In this document: positions 1 to 11,910 of the stretch, piece by piece | Layout of the letters: each line of letters starts with the position of its first letter | Numbering within the stretch: the first letter of the stretch is position 1 | Position numbers and translations under genes: made by a program | The notes under the pieces: model-generated | The model's input: the letters and a program-made list of their open reading frames with translations, nothing else | Told to the model about the DNA's origin: nothing | Databases searched by the model: none | DNA from: Saccharina japonica | Lineage: Eukaryota > Sar > Phaeophyceae > Laminariales > Laminariaceae | Direction: 5' to 3' | NCBI GenBank assembly: GCA_008828725.1 | Contig: MEHQ01003574.1 | Coordinates: 658,290-722,289, forward strand | DNA length: 64,000 nt

Positions 1-2
1 TT

Positions 3-110
3 TGGAGTTCGTGCGGCAACAGTCGTGTTCAACTGTCCGACGGAAAGTACGTCGACATCTCAGACCTTCTGCAAGCTCACGTCAACGAACAGGCACGTAC
101 ACAGAAATGA
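3..110 (+). CDS. Possible 3' terminal exon of an upstream gene (partial)
   Basis: From base 3 one frame reads SDGKYVDISDLLQAHVNEQA and ends at a TGA at 108-110. The composition is protein-like (acidic, Leu/Asp-rich, helical) and unlike the T-rich spacer that follows. No family is recognised. If real, it is the last exon of a plus-strand gene that starts outside the window. It is too short to exclude a chance open frame. Confidence 0.3.
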   Translation, partial: WSSCGNSRVQLSDGKYVDISDLLQAHVNEQARTQK

Positions 111-563
111 GCCACTAGGCTTGGTATCTGTTTTGGTAACTTTTTGGTAACTTTTTTGTCACTTTTTTTGTCACTTTTTTGGTATCTTGCTTTAGCTTGA
201 ATCACTCACTGGTGCCGGGTTGGTATCATTTTTGGGTACCTTTTTGTAGTTTGAATCCCTCACTGGCGTCGCCCGACAGATGGCCCAAATCTCCCTCGAG
301 TACAAACCTATATGCCATAGGTTAAATAAACAGTCCATGCTAACTTTTGTCCGGGGCTTACGGGCGCACGCTCATACCATACACCATGCACTCTTCACCC
401 GTTGACCCAACGGCAACGCCCTTGCATATGCAACGGTTGGCATACCGGCGGCTGTGCATTCTGTTATCCCGTGGGTGTCAGTGCCGATGAAATCGTAGAC
501 ACACAATCAGAAAACAGAAAAATCAAATCCCCCGCTTTCTACGTGCGTATATATGTTGTGCAG
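111..563. other. Spacer before the first gene model
   Basis: This stretch is T-rich, with repeated runs of the type ttttttggtaactttttt at about 130-250. A short ATG-led frame starts at 386, but none of its nearby GT donors gives a phase matching the exon at 564, so it was not joined. No promoter motif is convincing. Confidence 0.4.
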
Positions 564-3500
564 GCTTTTCAAGACCTCGTCGAAACAAAGAAAGCAGCAC
601 CGGGGAAAGTTGACACTCCCTTGGCCAATGCTGAGAACGTGGCGATGCTCCAAGTGTCCGGTACCTTGGCAAACAGGTGAGCTAAACCGCGACAAGAGCC
701 GTAACCGTGTAAGCGAACGCAAATCTCTCGCTTGACTCGATGTGCAAGCTATTGAATGAATACGCTACGCAGCGATCGGCGATTCGCTGTAATGGTGTGG
801 GGGTCGTGAGCATCGTCACGTTAACTACTGCTATCTCGCGATCGTCGTTTGCAGGCGTCGGTTACGGACTACAATTCAGACACATTTGCCGACCATCAAG
901 GTTCTGGCAGCAGATACAGACGAGCCTAAAAGCGCTGCTTGCTCAGGAAAGAAAGTCACGTTTCAGGGTAAGTAAATACCGAACCGTGGCGAATGTGCAT
1001 TGTCGCCTCGTCACCCATACCGACCACTTCTTGTAGCTTCTTGAGCATGCTCACATGCACCACAGGATTACTCGTATGTTGATCGGCGCGAAATCTAGTT
1101 CGATCCCAGGAGGAGTCTTTCCCTGGGCTTGCCGGTTTCGACGAGCTCCTCTTTATTGTACACCTGCTACCACCTCAGCCATAGTAGAGCTCACGGGTGT
1201 AGCTAACAACCACCTATTCATTGAGGCTCGGAACGAACGTGTCCTACGCACTGCAAATAGATGTAGATTAAGACTGCGTTTCTGGTAGTGCTTACGAGCT
1301 CAGTGTTTCGACGTTGAGAACTACATCGCAATTCGTACCGTGTGAAATCGTATGTTGTACCTGGTATTATATATGCGCAGAGGTGGTTCATGGAGCGAGA
1401 GCCGAAAACGCAGCAAACTCGTCTTCAAACTCAACTTCAGGGGGGGGCGCGAAGAAGAGCGTGAGCTGGGGGACGGTTAAGACAAACAAAGTTTACGTGG
1501 CGGAAACGGACAATAACAACGACGGTAGGGTGAGTTCGAGCACAGCAGCAGGCAGAGATTCATATTCGTTACCTCCTATAACTACTAGTTGGCCGGGGGG
1601 GTTTGTCTGTTGATGAATGAGGTGACACGTACCACTTGACAGTGAAGGCTTCTAAAATATCCCCGTCACTGCCATGACCTTCGAGTATATCACCATCGCA
1701 TATTGCCCCCCCCCCTTGAAGCGTAGATGCCATTGATTTCACGTGCAACACCGCAAATTGCATCGTGGGCAACGCTCGACACACGATATTGTGGTTTAAT
1801 TTCCATTCACAATTTACAGATGCACGATACACAATTATCTCAATATAGACCTACAGTACAGTCGTACTACAGTAGTGTCCCTTTTCAGCCGTATGTACCG
1901 CAGTATTATATTACGCTGCCGACGATCATGCAATGTTAGCATTGGATTGAATGAGGCCTCCTGCTCCGAAGCAGGGGGCCTCGCCCTGGATAAACTCCGC
2001 GCTGAGTGCGCTCTCAGCGCGGCGCCCATCCCTGGAATTGAAACAAGTAGAATAATACAAAAGCTGACAAAACTATGTACCGAGCGCCATCACTCTCTCC
2101 CAATTATCTTGCCCTTCTTTCCTTCGTGTACCCACTTGAAGGCGCCTCTACCCCCCTATATTGTCTGGCAATGTCATCGAATGCCCGTTTCGATCTCGCG
2201 TCCACTTTTTCCTCATGGCTAACTTTCTGCGACCACCGTTTTAACACACGGAGCGATGCAGTGATACAGTGATGCAGTGATACAGTGATGCAGCAAACTT
2301 ACCCCGTCAGCCATCCCTTCCTTGAGAAAAACATGCAGTGAAAGCCACCTAGAAACCTGAAATGTGTGACATAGGGTCGTCAAGTGAAGGACGATTTTAT
2401 ACTTTTATTTTGCGCTTTCCGGTTACATCATGCTATATCGCAAGACAAGAGCATGTTTTCCGCGACACTGCCATACCAAACATTTCACACATGTTTTGTC
2501 ATAGCACAAGACGGTTCCGATGACACACCTCACAAAACGCTTCATCCATGTTCTGTCATAAGCCTAGACCAGGAAACTGCGCGTGCAGGAGACTCCTCTC
2601 TATGTAGCGCTGGAGACTGATATTGCCAGAACACGTTTCCGCAGGTAACTGAACCCATCTGTACCACACAATCACCGCCAGAAGCAGCTCACGAAAGGGC
2701 AGCAGATCCGTCGGAGCCGTTAACAACAACCACCCCAGCGCCAGCGGTGGGGCCCGGACAGATAACGAAGCCGAAGGTGGTCAGCCCGACACTCGCCTCG
2801 GAAAAAGTGTCTGGTATCCCTACGTCGCAACATACGTCTTTCACCCGGCCAGAGAGTAAGCTAAGTAAACTCAGTACCCCGGCCAAGGCGAGCCAGGAGA
2901 AGAGCTCGAGCACGTCACATAAATTGCTTGCGACAAGGCTCGCGGCAAGCCAGGGAAAACCAGCCGGTAGTTCTCCGCAAGGCTACTCCAATAGGTGAGC
3001 TTAGACATCACCTGTGTCATCGACGACTACTGTAGCAAGAGCCGTAACAATATCACGAGAAACGGGCTTCGCCTGCGGTTGGACTCGCACACCCCACGAG
3101 GTACCGCCCTGCAATGCTTTTTATTTACTGTTTTCCCGAGCTACTTGGAATTGAAGCTCACTACTACAAACGATACGAAGAACCGGCGTCGTCAAACTGA
3201 ACCAATTCAAGGGGTGTGTTTACTGTAGTAAGGTACTTACTGTTTACTGTAGTAAGGTACTTAGTACGTACTCATGGGTACCCGGGTACCAAATCTGATT
3301 GTTTTGGTCATACTCGGGTATGTACGCGGGCACTCCCCATAATGTACAGCCTACGCTATAAGGTACCTGTGCACCAAACCTGGCTGTTTTGGTCATGCTC
3401 GGGTAGGTATCCGGGTATCCCCCAGAATATACACCCTACTATACCTCGCTAAACATACTCTTGAACCGTTTCGAAATTGTTCATGATTGTCATAAATCAA

Positions 3501-3721
3501 AAACACAGATTTTTTGTCGCTCAACACGTCTGTGCCACAGATCAAGGGTCGCGCAAGGCGTCTCCCCGCTCACGGCCCACCAACATCCAATGGCCTTGAA
3601 ACCCATATCACCTCATCGAACACCGGTGAGATTTTGTTCCTCCCCGCTAAGGAACCGCGAGCAACCAAACACAATAGCTGCCGAAGCCGTCCATTGGTGT
3701 GCACCAGGAGGAGGCAGGTAG
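564..3721 (+). CDS. Five-exon gene of unknown function (5' end not found)
   Basis: Exons: 564-676, 855-967, 1381-1529, 2645-2994 and 3541-3721, with stop TAG at 3719-3721. Each junction is AG/GT bounded and phases agree along the chain, giving 906 nt (301 residues plus stop). The protein is rich in Ser, Thr, Pro, Ala and Lys and looks disordered. It contains KKVTF (end of exon 2) and KKSVSW (exon 3), both fitting the loose RVxF pattern of PP1-docking motifs; that is inference from short motifs only. Exon 4 encodes a long basic Ser/Thr/Pro-rich stretch. An alternative donor at 3626 (GTGAGA) would extend the gene beyond the TAG. No start codon could be joined with matching phase, so the first exon is missing. 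No family was recognised. Confidence 0.42.
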
Positions 3722-6622
3722 CAGGTGACAACGACCGAGGTCAAACTTGAACCCTGCCTGGAGAAAGTTAGCCACCCCTGCAGGAATGACATCCAATCCT
3801 CTTGACAGTTTGTTTTCATGGCACCTCTACTGTATTCATTAGCTAAAATCTACTCATACCAGATAACTTTGCGCAGCCACCCCCGCGTCCTAACGACGCC
3901 AAGCGAAGGATACTGTTGCTTGGCCCCCAAAACCTGACCAGTTATATACTGTCGAACGGGAGAGAGGAGCGGAGGCTCGGCAGCACCTTGAAATATACCT
4001 TGATATCGATTATAAACCTTTGACACGTAGAACTCGAGTGAGGAAAAGCAAGGCAGCATGCCCACAAAATTTATCTCCAAGTCGATGCTACGAAATACCA
4101 TACCTTACTGTCACTCGAAGTTCCCAACATTCTGGAGCTGTCATCACGGTCGTATCTTGCACAAGCACACAATCAACATCCTCCCTGCTCTGTGCTCGAT
4201 ACGGGCGCGATGCATTTACTCATATATACAATCAATATCTTATCTGCACCGTGAACCGGATGTAAAGTATTGCAGTACCATAATGACTCGAGTCCATCCC
4301 CAAAACCTTAAACTAAATTCCGGAATCCAAATACCAAACGTGATAATCTTACAGAATCAATATACCATCCTTTGGACCGAAAATCGTCGGCAACATACGT
4401 AGCGTATAAACAAAAATGGCTGTAGCTCTTCCCGGTAATCAACACAGCGCTGTCGTAACTAGGGCAATGCCCGGTAATCAAATGAATATTGGCATCGTGA
4501 AATAGACTCGAAACAAGTACACCGCACAAGCAGCATAGTATCCATCATTTTCAGTGTATGTACATAATAGTCTCGATCTCCGCCAAGCGCAAAAAATCTT
4601 CGGAAACAAGAAGGTACTATTTATTATAGCTCTTCTATATACTTCGAATTCTCAACCTGAAATTCCTCAGCAAATTCAAGAAGTTAAAATATCACAAAAA
4701 ACAAATTCCTCCCTGCTCGAAAACGCACCAGACACACAAGCACACAATCAACAGAGACTCTGATTCAAGAAACACGCCTGCGCTATCGGCGGCAACTCCT
4801 TTGCTTTGCCTGTTCTTTAATTCCCACACGTATCAGGGACAACGACTTCACGACACCCCCGGCACGTAGCACTCGGCGCAGCAGGGAGTGTTTTGGGGGG
4901 GAAGACTCCCCCGAGGGGGTCCTGCTACTGCTCCAGTAGTTATAGCCGCACCGCGAGGTGGTGGCTACAGCCCTGGTCAACCCGATGGATGGGTGTGTTA
5001 GTGGGTAGGGCTATGTACATAGCTTACAGTAGGTGTTGTACTGAGTCCGTCGATTTGCTTCGACCATCTTAATCGCCACGTCCTTTAGAGTTGCAACCGT
5101 CTCCCGCTAAGGGAGGGAGGGAGGCGGTTTCTGTTGCTGTTGCTGATAGTGCTGTTGTGTTTAGGGTGGCTTCTATCTTGCCTGTGGACGTTCCTGCTGT
5201 CGTCGTAATCGTGACGACGAGCGAAGCAAACATGTGGGTGGGTACAGTATAAACGTGTTTTTTGCCCCCCGTGCGTTACTGATAGAAAACGCATCATTTC
5301 GCCTTTTATACGTCGTCAACAGACGTCCTGTTTTTTTGCCGTGCGACGCCTTGGCCAAGCCACCAGCACGAGTGCATCCGTATGAGTGAGAGGAAGCTGC
5401 GCCGTTGGCAATGAGCCGTGTCACCTACTCTTGCGCTCATACTTCGCTTCGAGTTTGCACTTCTCTGTTTTCTAGGCGATTACGACATATTCAATACCCA
5501 TATTCTTCGTATTGTATATAGACGATTCTACGTTGGGGTCACGCAATGCGACCCCAAAGAGCCTGGCGTCTCCACCATTCTTTGTTCTGGTTATACATTC
5601 ATCATTTATCTATTCTCCCCGCGGCGGGCTGTGTTCTACAGTGCAACAGTATACGCCGAGCTCAAATTGGTGAAAGTCTGAATTGTATGTGCTTCGCAGT
5701 TCTTTGAAAAGGTACTGTAGCCCCCCTGACAGTGTTCCGGGATGCGCACAAACGTACGAAGATAAATCAGTAAATCCATCAAGAGAGGACGACAGTGGTC
5801 TGACTCATGTGTCAACCTCATACACAGAATAACTGAAACAGCTATACGATGTAAAGTAGTTTATCTACTCAATATGTCGCAATACGTCAATTTATACTGC
5901 AGTCGAACTGTTTATTGTAACATTGTAGGCAGTCCTTAGTTGCACTTGTAGGTAGCCGTTGTTTTGGTACTACTGCTGTAAGTGAGGAATATATGGTGGT
6001 GTACGTTCGGAGAGGGAGTGGTGACACCGCTGAAGCCGTGTACTGATGAACATAAAGCGACTGCATGCTGTAAGCTGATAGATCTGCGATCGGTAGTGGT
6101 ATATCGTGTCTGCGCTTCTTTCTGGCACTCTGGAGACTGCACGCTATCCCTAAAGCCATCGCTCCCATCCTCCACCGAGCTGAAGGTAGAGTGCTCTGTG
6201 CCCTTTAGTGCAATACCTTCGCTGCACTGCACTGCCATTTGCTTCTTCCTCTATGGTGTTGCCACGAGGATAGTAACCACCCACAGCACTACATACAGTA
6301 CACCCAAACCCATAAACTCAGTAGGAGCCCGGGGCCAGCATTGCCGTAACACCCGGCTCGATAGATGGACCAGGACACATAACAAAGAGAGAAAAATAGC
6401 GTCATTATATGCGTCATAGTCGGCGACCCCCGTCGTTCTGTTTTTTTCGTCCTCAGCGATTGGTAGATCCATCAGCATCCGCCGGCATTTTCACTTCCTT
6501 CTTTTTCATGCCCTTCGCCAATAATATATATTTTTCCTCCCTCAAGCATCTTGAGCGGTGCCAGAGTACGTCTCGAACGGCATGCCACCCCCCACCCCCC
6601 CCCCACCCCCCCTCCGCCTAGA

Positions 6623-6832
6623 TCATGGGTGGTTGAACTGTTGCACTGGCTCCTCCGGTCCTGGAGCACTCGCGTGAGGAGCAGCACGCACCGTCGTTCG
6701 CACGGCCGCTTTCTCCTCCATGCTGACATTGCATCTGGCCCCGAATGTCTTAACAAGCTGTCGGACCCGCTTTCGCTCTTGCCTCAAAACGAACACATCA
6801 CCGACGAAGTGCTTCCGATTGTGGTCCGGCAT
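6623..6832 (-). CDS. Small hypothetical ORF, 69 residues
   Basis: A true ATG opens a 69-residue frame with mixed, partly basic composition (for example RQERKRVRQLVKTFGARC) in an otherwise non-coding region. It has no recognised domain. It could be an isolated terminal exon, a fragment of a mobile-element protein, or chance. Nothing nearby provides a matching exon. Confidence 0.2.
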   Translation of the reverse strand: MPDHNRKHFVGDVFVLRQERKRVRQLVKTFGARCNVSMEEKAAVRTTVRAAPHASAPGPEEPVQQFNHP

Positions 6833-7607
6833 ACCGTGACTCTAGACCCAACGGCATATAAATCACAATTTTTTTTAAATAAGTTTGAGACAGTCTTTGC
6901 ACAGTTCTGAATAGCGGCATAACGCGCTTGAAAATTTCCTGCTGAACAAGCTCGCGCCCGGCACCTCCCGACCAGCTGTGGCGCACCAGCCATTCTGATA
7001 CCTTTGTTTTTTCGGTCCGATCTTTTTTCCTGTTTTGCCTCGACAGAAACGAAGAATTTTCTCGTTTTTTCGCGAAACGGAAAATAATATTGTCGGCGCC
7101 GAAAACCCCAATCGAAGTGAACCTACATACGCAAATTGCAATGGCGCGAGTCTCATCTGAGCTTCTTTATCGTGACATAAAGCATCTACTCGTATACAGT
7201 CTGGTTTACTGACTTGTGTACGTTCTGTTTTTCGTATCCAGTACGCTTGGCATTGCTGCACTACTACTGCTGTACTACGAGTACTGTATCTCTGTCTTGT
7301 TGTCTTGTAGATGGTGACCACAGAGCTTGCAGCTCTCTAGGATGACACGTCAGCACGGACACTGGTTGTACTGGAGGTCGGTTGTTAAAGCGAACGGTGT
7401 AATGTCAACAGCGCGCACACGCACAAACAGCAGTGCCAGAGGGCGAGGCCGAAGCAACGGCGACGTTTGTTTGGGCTTCTGCTTAAGATGGAAACACAAC
7501 GCCGCAGGGACCTCGCGGAATTACCCCTACGCAGCAACAAACGGTCGAGCAATCTCTCACCATACACACGTTTCACCACCCGAGGATTTGTTCTCGTGTT
7601 GCTTCGC

Positions 7608-7690
7608 GATGCTCCGCGATGCTCCACGATGCTCCGCGATGCTCCACGATGCTCCGCGATGCTCCGCGATGCTCCTCGATGCTTCGCGCG
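7608..7690. repeat. 10-bp tandem repeat (gatgctccgc)
   Basis: About eight head-to-tail copies of gatgctccgc, alternating with gatgctccac and ending in gatgcttcgc. The unit is not a multiple of three, so all frames read periodic peptides. The overlapping open frames are products of the repeat, not evidence for a gene. Confidence 0.9.
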
Positions 7691-9102
7691 CTGACACGCC
7701 ACCTTTCTCCCACGTCGTTCGCAGGTGCCATCTGCCCCAGCTCCAGCTTGCAATGGTGCGGGCATATCTTATCTGAGTCAGAACGTACCGCTAGACTACT
7801 ATTTAATATGAACAGAGCATTGGCGGCTTCCCGCGAATATTTTTATCCTTGCTGTTTTCACGTGTTCACCTGCCACTGACTGCTCACACTGACTGTATTT
7901 TACCCTCTGATACTTTTGATTGGTCTAACGGCGGTGACGGGCGCGAAAAAGGAAGACGATATCCTCCGCCCTTCCTGCATACTCGCTACGTTGCCCGCGC
8001 TGACGAAAATTATAAATTTAGGTACGTAGTCCAGAGCAGTTGAGAGTCAAACTGTTTGAAGTTGGATCTCCGTTGAGCGGACGCGTTACGTGTGTGTGTT
8101 CTTCACATTAAACCTTCCTTTCTACCCGTCGACATCCAGCACACCCAGTGTCCGTGCCGATTCTTCATCCTAAAAAGTTACCAGTTCTGTGGTCACAAAA
8201 CTACGACACAGAGATACTACACTCAGTGCAGTAAGCAGAGCAGACAATGCAACGCCATATACGACAGGCAAGACCTACCCTGCTAGCAATCCAGGTGCAT
8301 GCAAGAGAAAAAAAGAGAAGAAAAAGAAAAAAGCGAAAAGAAAAAATAATAAAAAGTAAATATACTGAAGCAAATCAACAATCAAGCAACCAAATAAAAA
8401 GCATGACAAAAAAAGAAAGAAAGTGTCGTGTTTCTCCCAGAGGAGATGCGACCTCCAATAAAAAACCAAATGAAATGAAAGGAAATGAAATGGACCGAAA
8501 CAGCGCCAACAGAGCAAGACTGAGAACGACAGGAAAGGACAGCCAGCCGGAGCACACCAAAGGCCAGCCGAGGCAGGTTTGTGCCCGTAGTACAGGCAGG
8601 TTCTACCAGCTAGTCGGTCTGGCACCTACTCTGTTTGCCGTCTCTTTCCTGCTTTCGTCCGTCCTGGTTTCCCTATGACCCCCCCCACCCTCCGTCTCCC
8701 TTCCCTTGGGCGCCACCCATACAACGGGTACGTGGCACTTCCAACTCAATTCCGTTTCGTTCTCGTGTAACACACGAGAGTCCCGGAAAGAGAACGGGGA
8801 ATGACAAAAACAAAATGAATACGTACGTAGCTAAGCCACCAAAGAAAGTCCTAGGAAAAATACGGAAGGCGGAGAAACAAAGGCAAAAGCGATCACGGTA
8901 ACATAAATAAGTGAAACAAAGTAAACGAAGCAAATTATGCGAGGGGTTGTAGCATCGCTGTCGTGCCCCCCTTGAGAAGCAACAACAGGCAATACAACAA
9001 GCAAAAAGAAAAATGAAAAAAAGAAAAATAAGAAAAAAAACAAACAAACAAACAAACAAAGGGAAAGAAAGACCACCAGAAACAGTGCCGCGTTCGAAGC
9101 GG

Positions 9103-9864
9103 CTACAGAGGTGCGCGGCACGGGTAGTCTAGGTGGGACTTACTACAGTAGTCAGCCTGGTACCTTGCTATCCTGTCGGCTGTTTCCCTCCTGCTCTCAT
9201 CAGCCGCGGTTTCCGTACGACTGTTGCCCCCCCCTTTCCCATTCCCTTTTGCACCCCCCGCAACGGATGCGTGGCGCTGTCTACTCAGTTCCGCCTCTAC
9301 CTTGTGCCACCGGACCATGAACTGTTCAGCCGCTTCGAGGACCCCCCTGTGCCACTTGCCCACTTTAGTTGCTGCAACGGTCCACACTGCGGTCTCTACT
9401 CCAAACACCAACGGGACCTGTGCCGTGGACCCCTTGGAGGCTTGAAACACCTTGAGGTCTTCAGCAAGGCATTTCTGCCAGGACTTTGGTTGTCCGCCCG
9501 GTCTGCGTCCCTCCCCACCCGTCATGGTCCCGAACATAATCCGACTGGGTAGTCGCCCCTTGGGTTGCCGTGCCACGGCTCCCGCAAAGAACAGACGCCG
9601 TTTACGGATTGTCGTTTCGATGCTCTCGCATCGTGTCTGCTTGAGAGCCTTTTTTGTTGCGTTACGTGGGGTATGCACACCAGAGCAGCCGCTGAACCCT
9701 GAAACGCGCAACGCGCACAGAGGCATTGTTGCATGACTTGCTCTCTCACTCTTCTTCTGGCCCAGGAATGCCCATTGTGCGTGCCAACCAAGGTCAATCA
9801 GACCAAGTGCAGTTATTACGGCGGTTGACCTCACACGTATAGGAACCGGTATCAAACACCCCAC
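9103..9864 (-). mobile_element. Non-LTR retrotransposon (LINE) remnant, C-terminal end of reverse transcriptase
   Basis: A 253-codon open frame contains, at about 9440-9640, a stretch with RKRRLFFAGAVARQP, then a Gly/Arg-rich linker, then PKSWQKCLAEDL. This order (Arg-rich helix, FAGHVAR-like motif, GRP-like linker, W..CL..DL) is the familiar tail found after the reverse transcriptase domain in many LINE proteins. No endonuclease or catalytic RT motif is present nearby, so this is a 5'-truncated copy. The downstream part of the frame is Ala/Gly/Arg-rich and not recognised. A long A-rich stretch (8990-9070) lies just past the frame's end on the plus strand. It is T-rich in the element's sense, so it is not an obvious poly(A) tail. 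Confidence 0.65.
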
Positions 9865-10989
9865 AACTACAGTTCTACTGTATACGAGTATAACGGATTC
9901 TGGCTACGCGTACTCCCACCCGATCCGTCAGATCTAAAGTATTGTAGCCATTTCACCCCTGTCGTTTCTAGATACCTGGTATTTTTCTATACATAGTACT
10001 GTAAATACACAAGCATGCCAGGTCAGTTCCTGTTCGTTATGCTGTACCACAGCAGTACTGCGGTGTATCGGTAGATGGATGTGCTACAGGTCTGCAGTGC
10101 TGGCCATATCTTAGGATTTTATTGCCACCAGGATACCAGGATACGAGGATTCCCCAGGATTGGATCTTGGATCTTGGATCGTTGGACCGTCGGGCCGTTG
10201 GATTCGGTTGGTTCCCCCTGGTTTTCAAAAGACATGGTAGGCGTCATGGTTCGGATGTGTATCGGTTGTTTTTTGCTTCCAAGTTGTGTTGTTGCTGCAT
10301 GTGTTCAGCAGCACAAGGCAGCAGTGCATCGTGTTACTGAAAGCATGGCGACAGCTACACAATGCCGACGCAGTTTCAGCCGAGGAGGTGAGTACTCTGG
10401 TCGTTCAAATTCGCCAAATCTGTGATACATTGCAGGAATCAAGAGGGCATCGGAAATACGTCGCACACTGCTGTTCATGTTCCAGCTAAGAGATATGGTA
10501 CGTACACGTATTGCTGTAAAGGTAATGGCAGCTCACTGCTGTTGTACCTGGCACCGCCTCCACCACATGAGCACGCGTTGCTGTACTGCTTCCTGTAGTA
10601 GCTGCAGACCCGTCGGTTGCTTTTGCTATCGCTGGTAACAATGTAATGGGTGTTGGTGACGATGAGTGAAAGTATCATCTCACACCATGGTTCCGACCCA
10701 AGAGTGTTGACGGGAACCATTGTACCAGTCGCAGTACGTACGTATTAATCGTAGTCAGGCTACACAGCAGTAGTAGTACCTCGTACCTGGTAGCAGTTTA
10801 CCCGTGGCTCTACAGCTACGGTTTTCTACGTACGTAGAACAGCTGATTACTTTTTGTCTCAGTAGCTCGAGCCCTAAGGTGGAGTCGGTGGAGCGTAGTG
10901 CAGTTAGTTAGGGCCTGCATCGTAGGTCGGGGCTCGGGTACTACAGCAGTACCGGCCCTCTAACACGACACCGGGATACTGGCCGGGGC

Positions 10990-11018
10990 TACGTACGTAC
11001 GTACGTATATACGTACAG
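10990..11018. repeat. TACG microsatellite
   Basis: About five units of acgt/tacg followed by tatatacgtac. It is self-complementary and can form a hairpin. Confidence 0.85.
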
Positions 11019-11074
11019 TGAATTTCTTACCGGAGTACCAGGTACTGCTGTACTCATTTGAGAAAGGGTATGTT

Positions 11075-11285
11075 GCACACTACTACTGTTGTACGTACAT
11101 ACCTCCAGTATAATCGCTCCCAACTTTACTATCCCCCCGAATTTCTAAGGCTTAGTTTATCGTGGGGCTCCTTACGCCACACTACTATTAATACTGTACT
11201 TACATACCTTCAGTATAACCGCTCCCAACTTTCTTATCCCCCTGAATTTCTAAGGCTAAGGTTATGGTGGGGCTTCTTCTTATGC
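11075..11285. repeat. Tandem duplication, two copies of about 106 bp
   Basis: The block from about 11075 (gttgtacgtacatacctcca) to about 11180 is repeated at about 11181-11285. Shared segments include cgctcccaactt, tatccccc and gaatttctaaggct. The copies differ at scattered positions and small indels, so the duplication is not recent. It is in spacer DNA. Confidence 0.85.
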
Positions 11286-11910
11286 CATGCCTTATGAGAG
11301 AGCTATTAGGATGCTGCTGAACGGCTGTATCGGGGTTTCTGCAGTTGAGCGAACACACCCATCCAGTGTCCTACCCCACAGCCCACAGCCTCGCCCGTCG
11401 TGTACGTACCACGGTACACTGCTGTATGCTATATATGGCCGTACATATGCACATGTAAACAATAACAATATCCACATCAGGCGAGAGAGGGGAGCAAATG
11501 CACATGAACTACGGCAGTGTACAGTACGTGTATACTGACGTGTGACTATGGTTTTTGACAGTCTTCTGACTGAGTCTTTCGTTTTTTCTCGTGCACGTGC
11601 ATGTGGTCTGTTCCGCCACCTCCTCTGCCGTGGCCGCACGACACTTCTCTATTTACTACTGGTGCGACCCTCAACTGCTGTATCCACGATGAATATCACG
11701 TTGGGGCGAAAACACACTGAGAGCAAAGCACTGTTGGCTACGTATGATAGCAGCCCGCCAATGTCGATCGAATACGCCTCCACTCGCCCTCGCCTGCAGG
11801 ACGTCTCTAGGCAAACAAAATGCCCTGTGCACAGGGCGGTCACTAATATCTTGAAAACCTGCTTCTTCCTTGCTTCCGCTGCTGTAGGTCAAGCTCCTGC
11901 AGGTCAAACC

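Larger units (their letters stand above)
3722..9102. other. Gene-poor spacer with simple repeats
   Basis: No conserved domain or phase-consistent exon chain was found. Contents include CA-rich and AT-rich DNA, an A-rich purine tract at 8300-8480, C-rich and G-rich runs at 6588-6616, and an A-rich tract at about 8990-9070. A minus-strand ATG frame of 69 codons lies at 6623-6832 (listed separately). A 10-bp tandem repeat sits near 7608-7690. Confidence 0.5.
9865..11910. other. Spacer upstream of the nitroreductase gene
   Basis: No exon was recognised. The region carries short motifs recurring in this genome (tacctggtacc and cagcagtac types), a TACG run at about 10990-11013 and a tandem duplication at 11075-11285. 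An open frame starting at 11542 runs in frame into the nitroreductase first exon without a splice site, but its upstream part looks non-coding, so the internal ATG at 11911 was chosen. Confidence 0.5.

Noticed and set aside
7019-7321. Minus-strand ORF as gene
   Set aside because: Low-complexity Lys/Arg-rich segments come from A/T-rich DNA, with no supporting splice sites or family.
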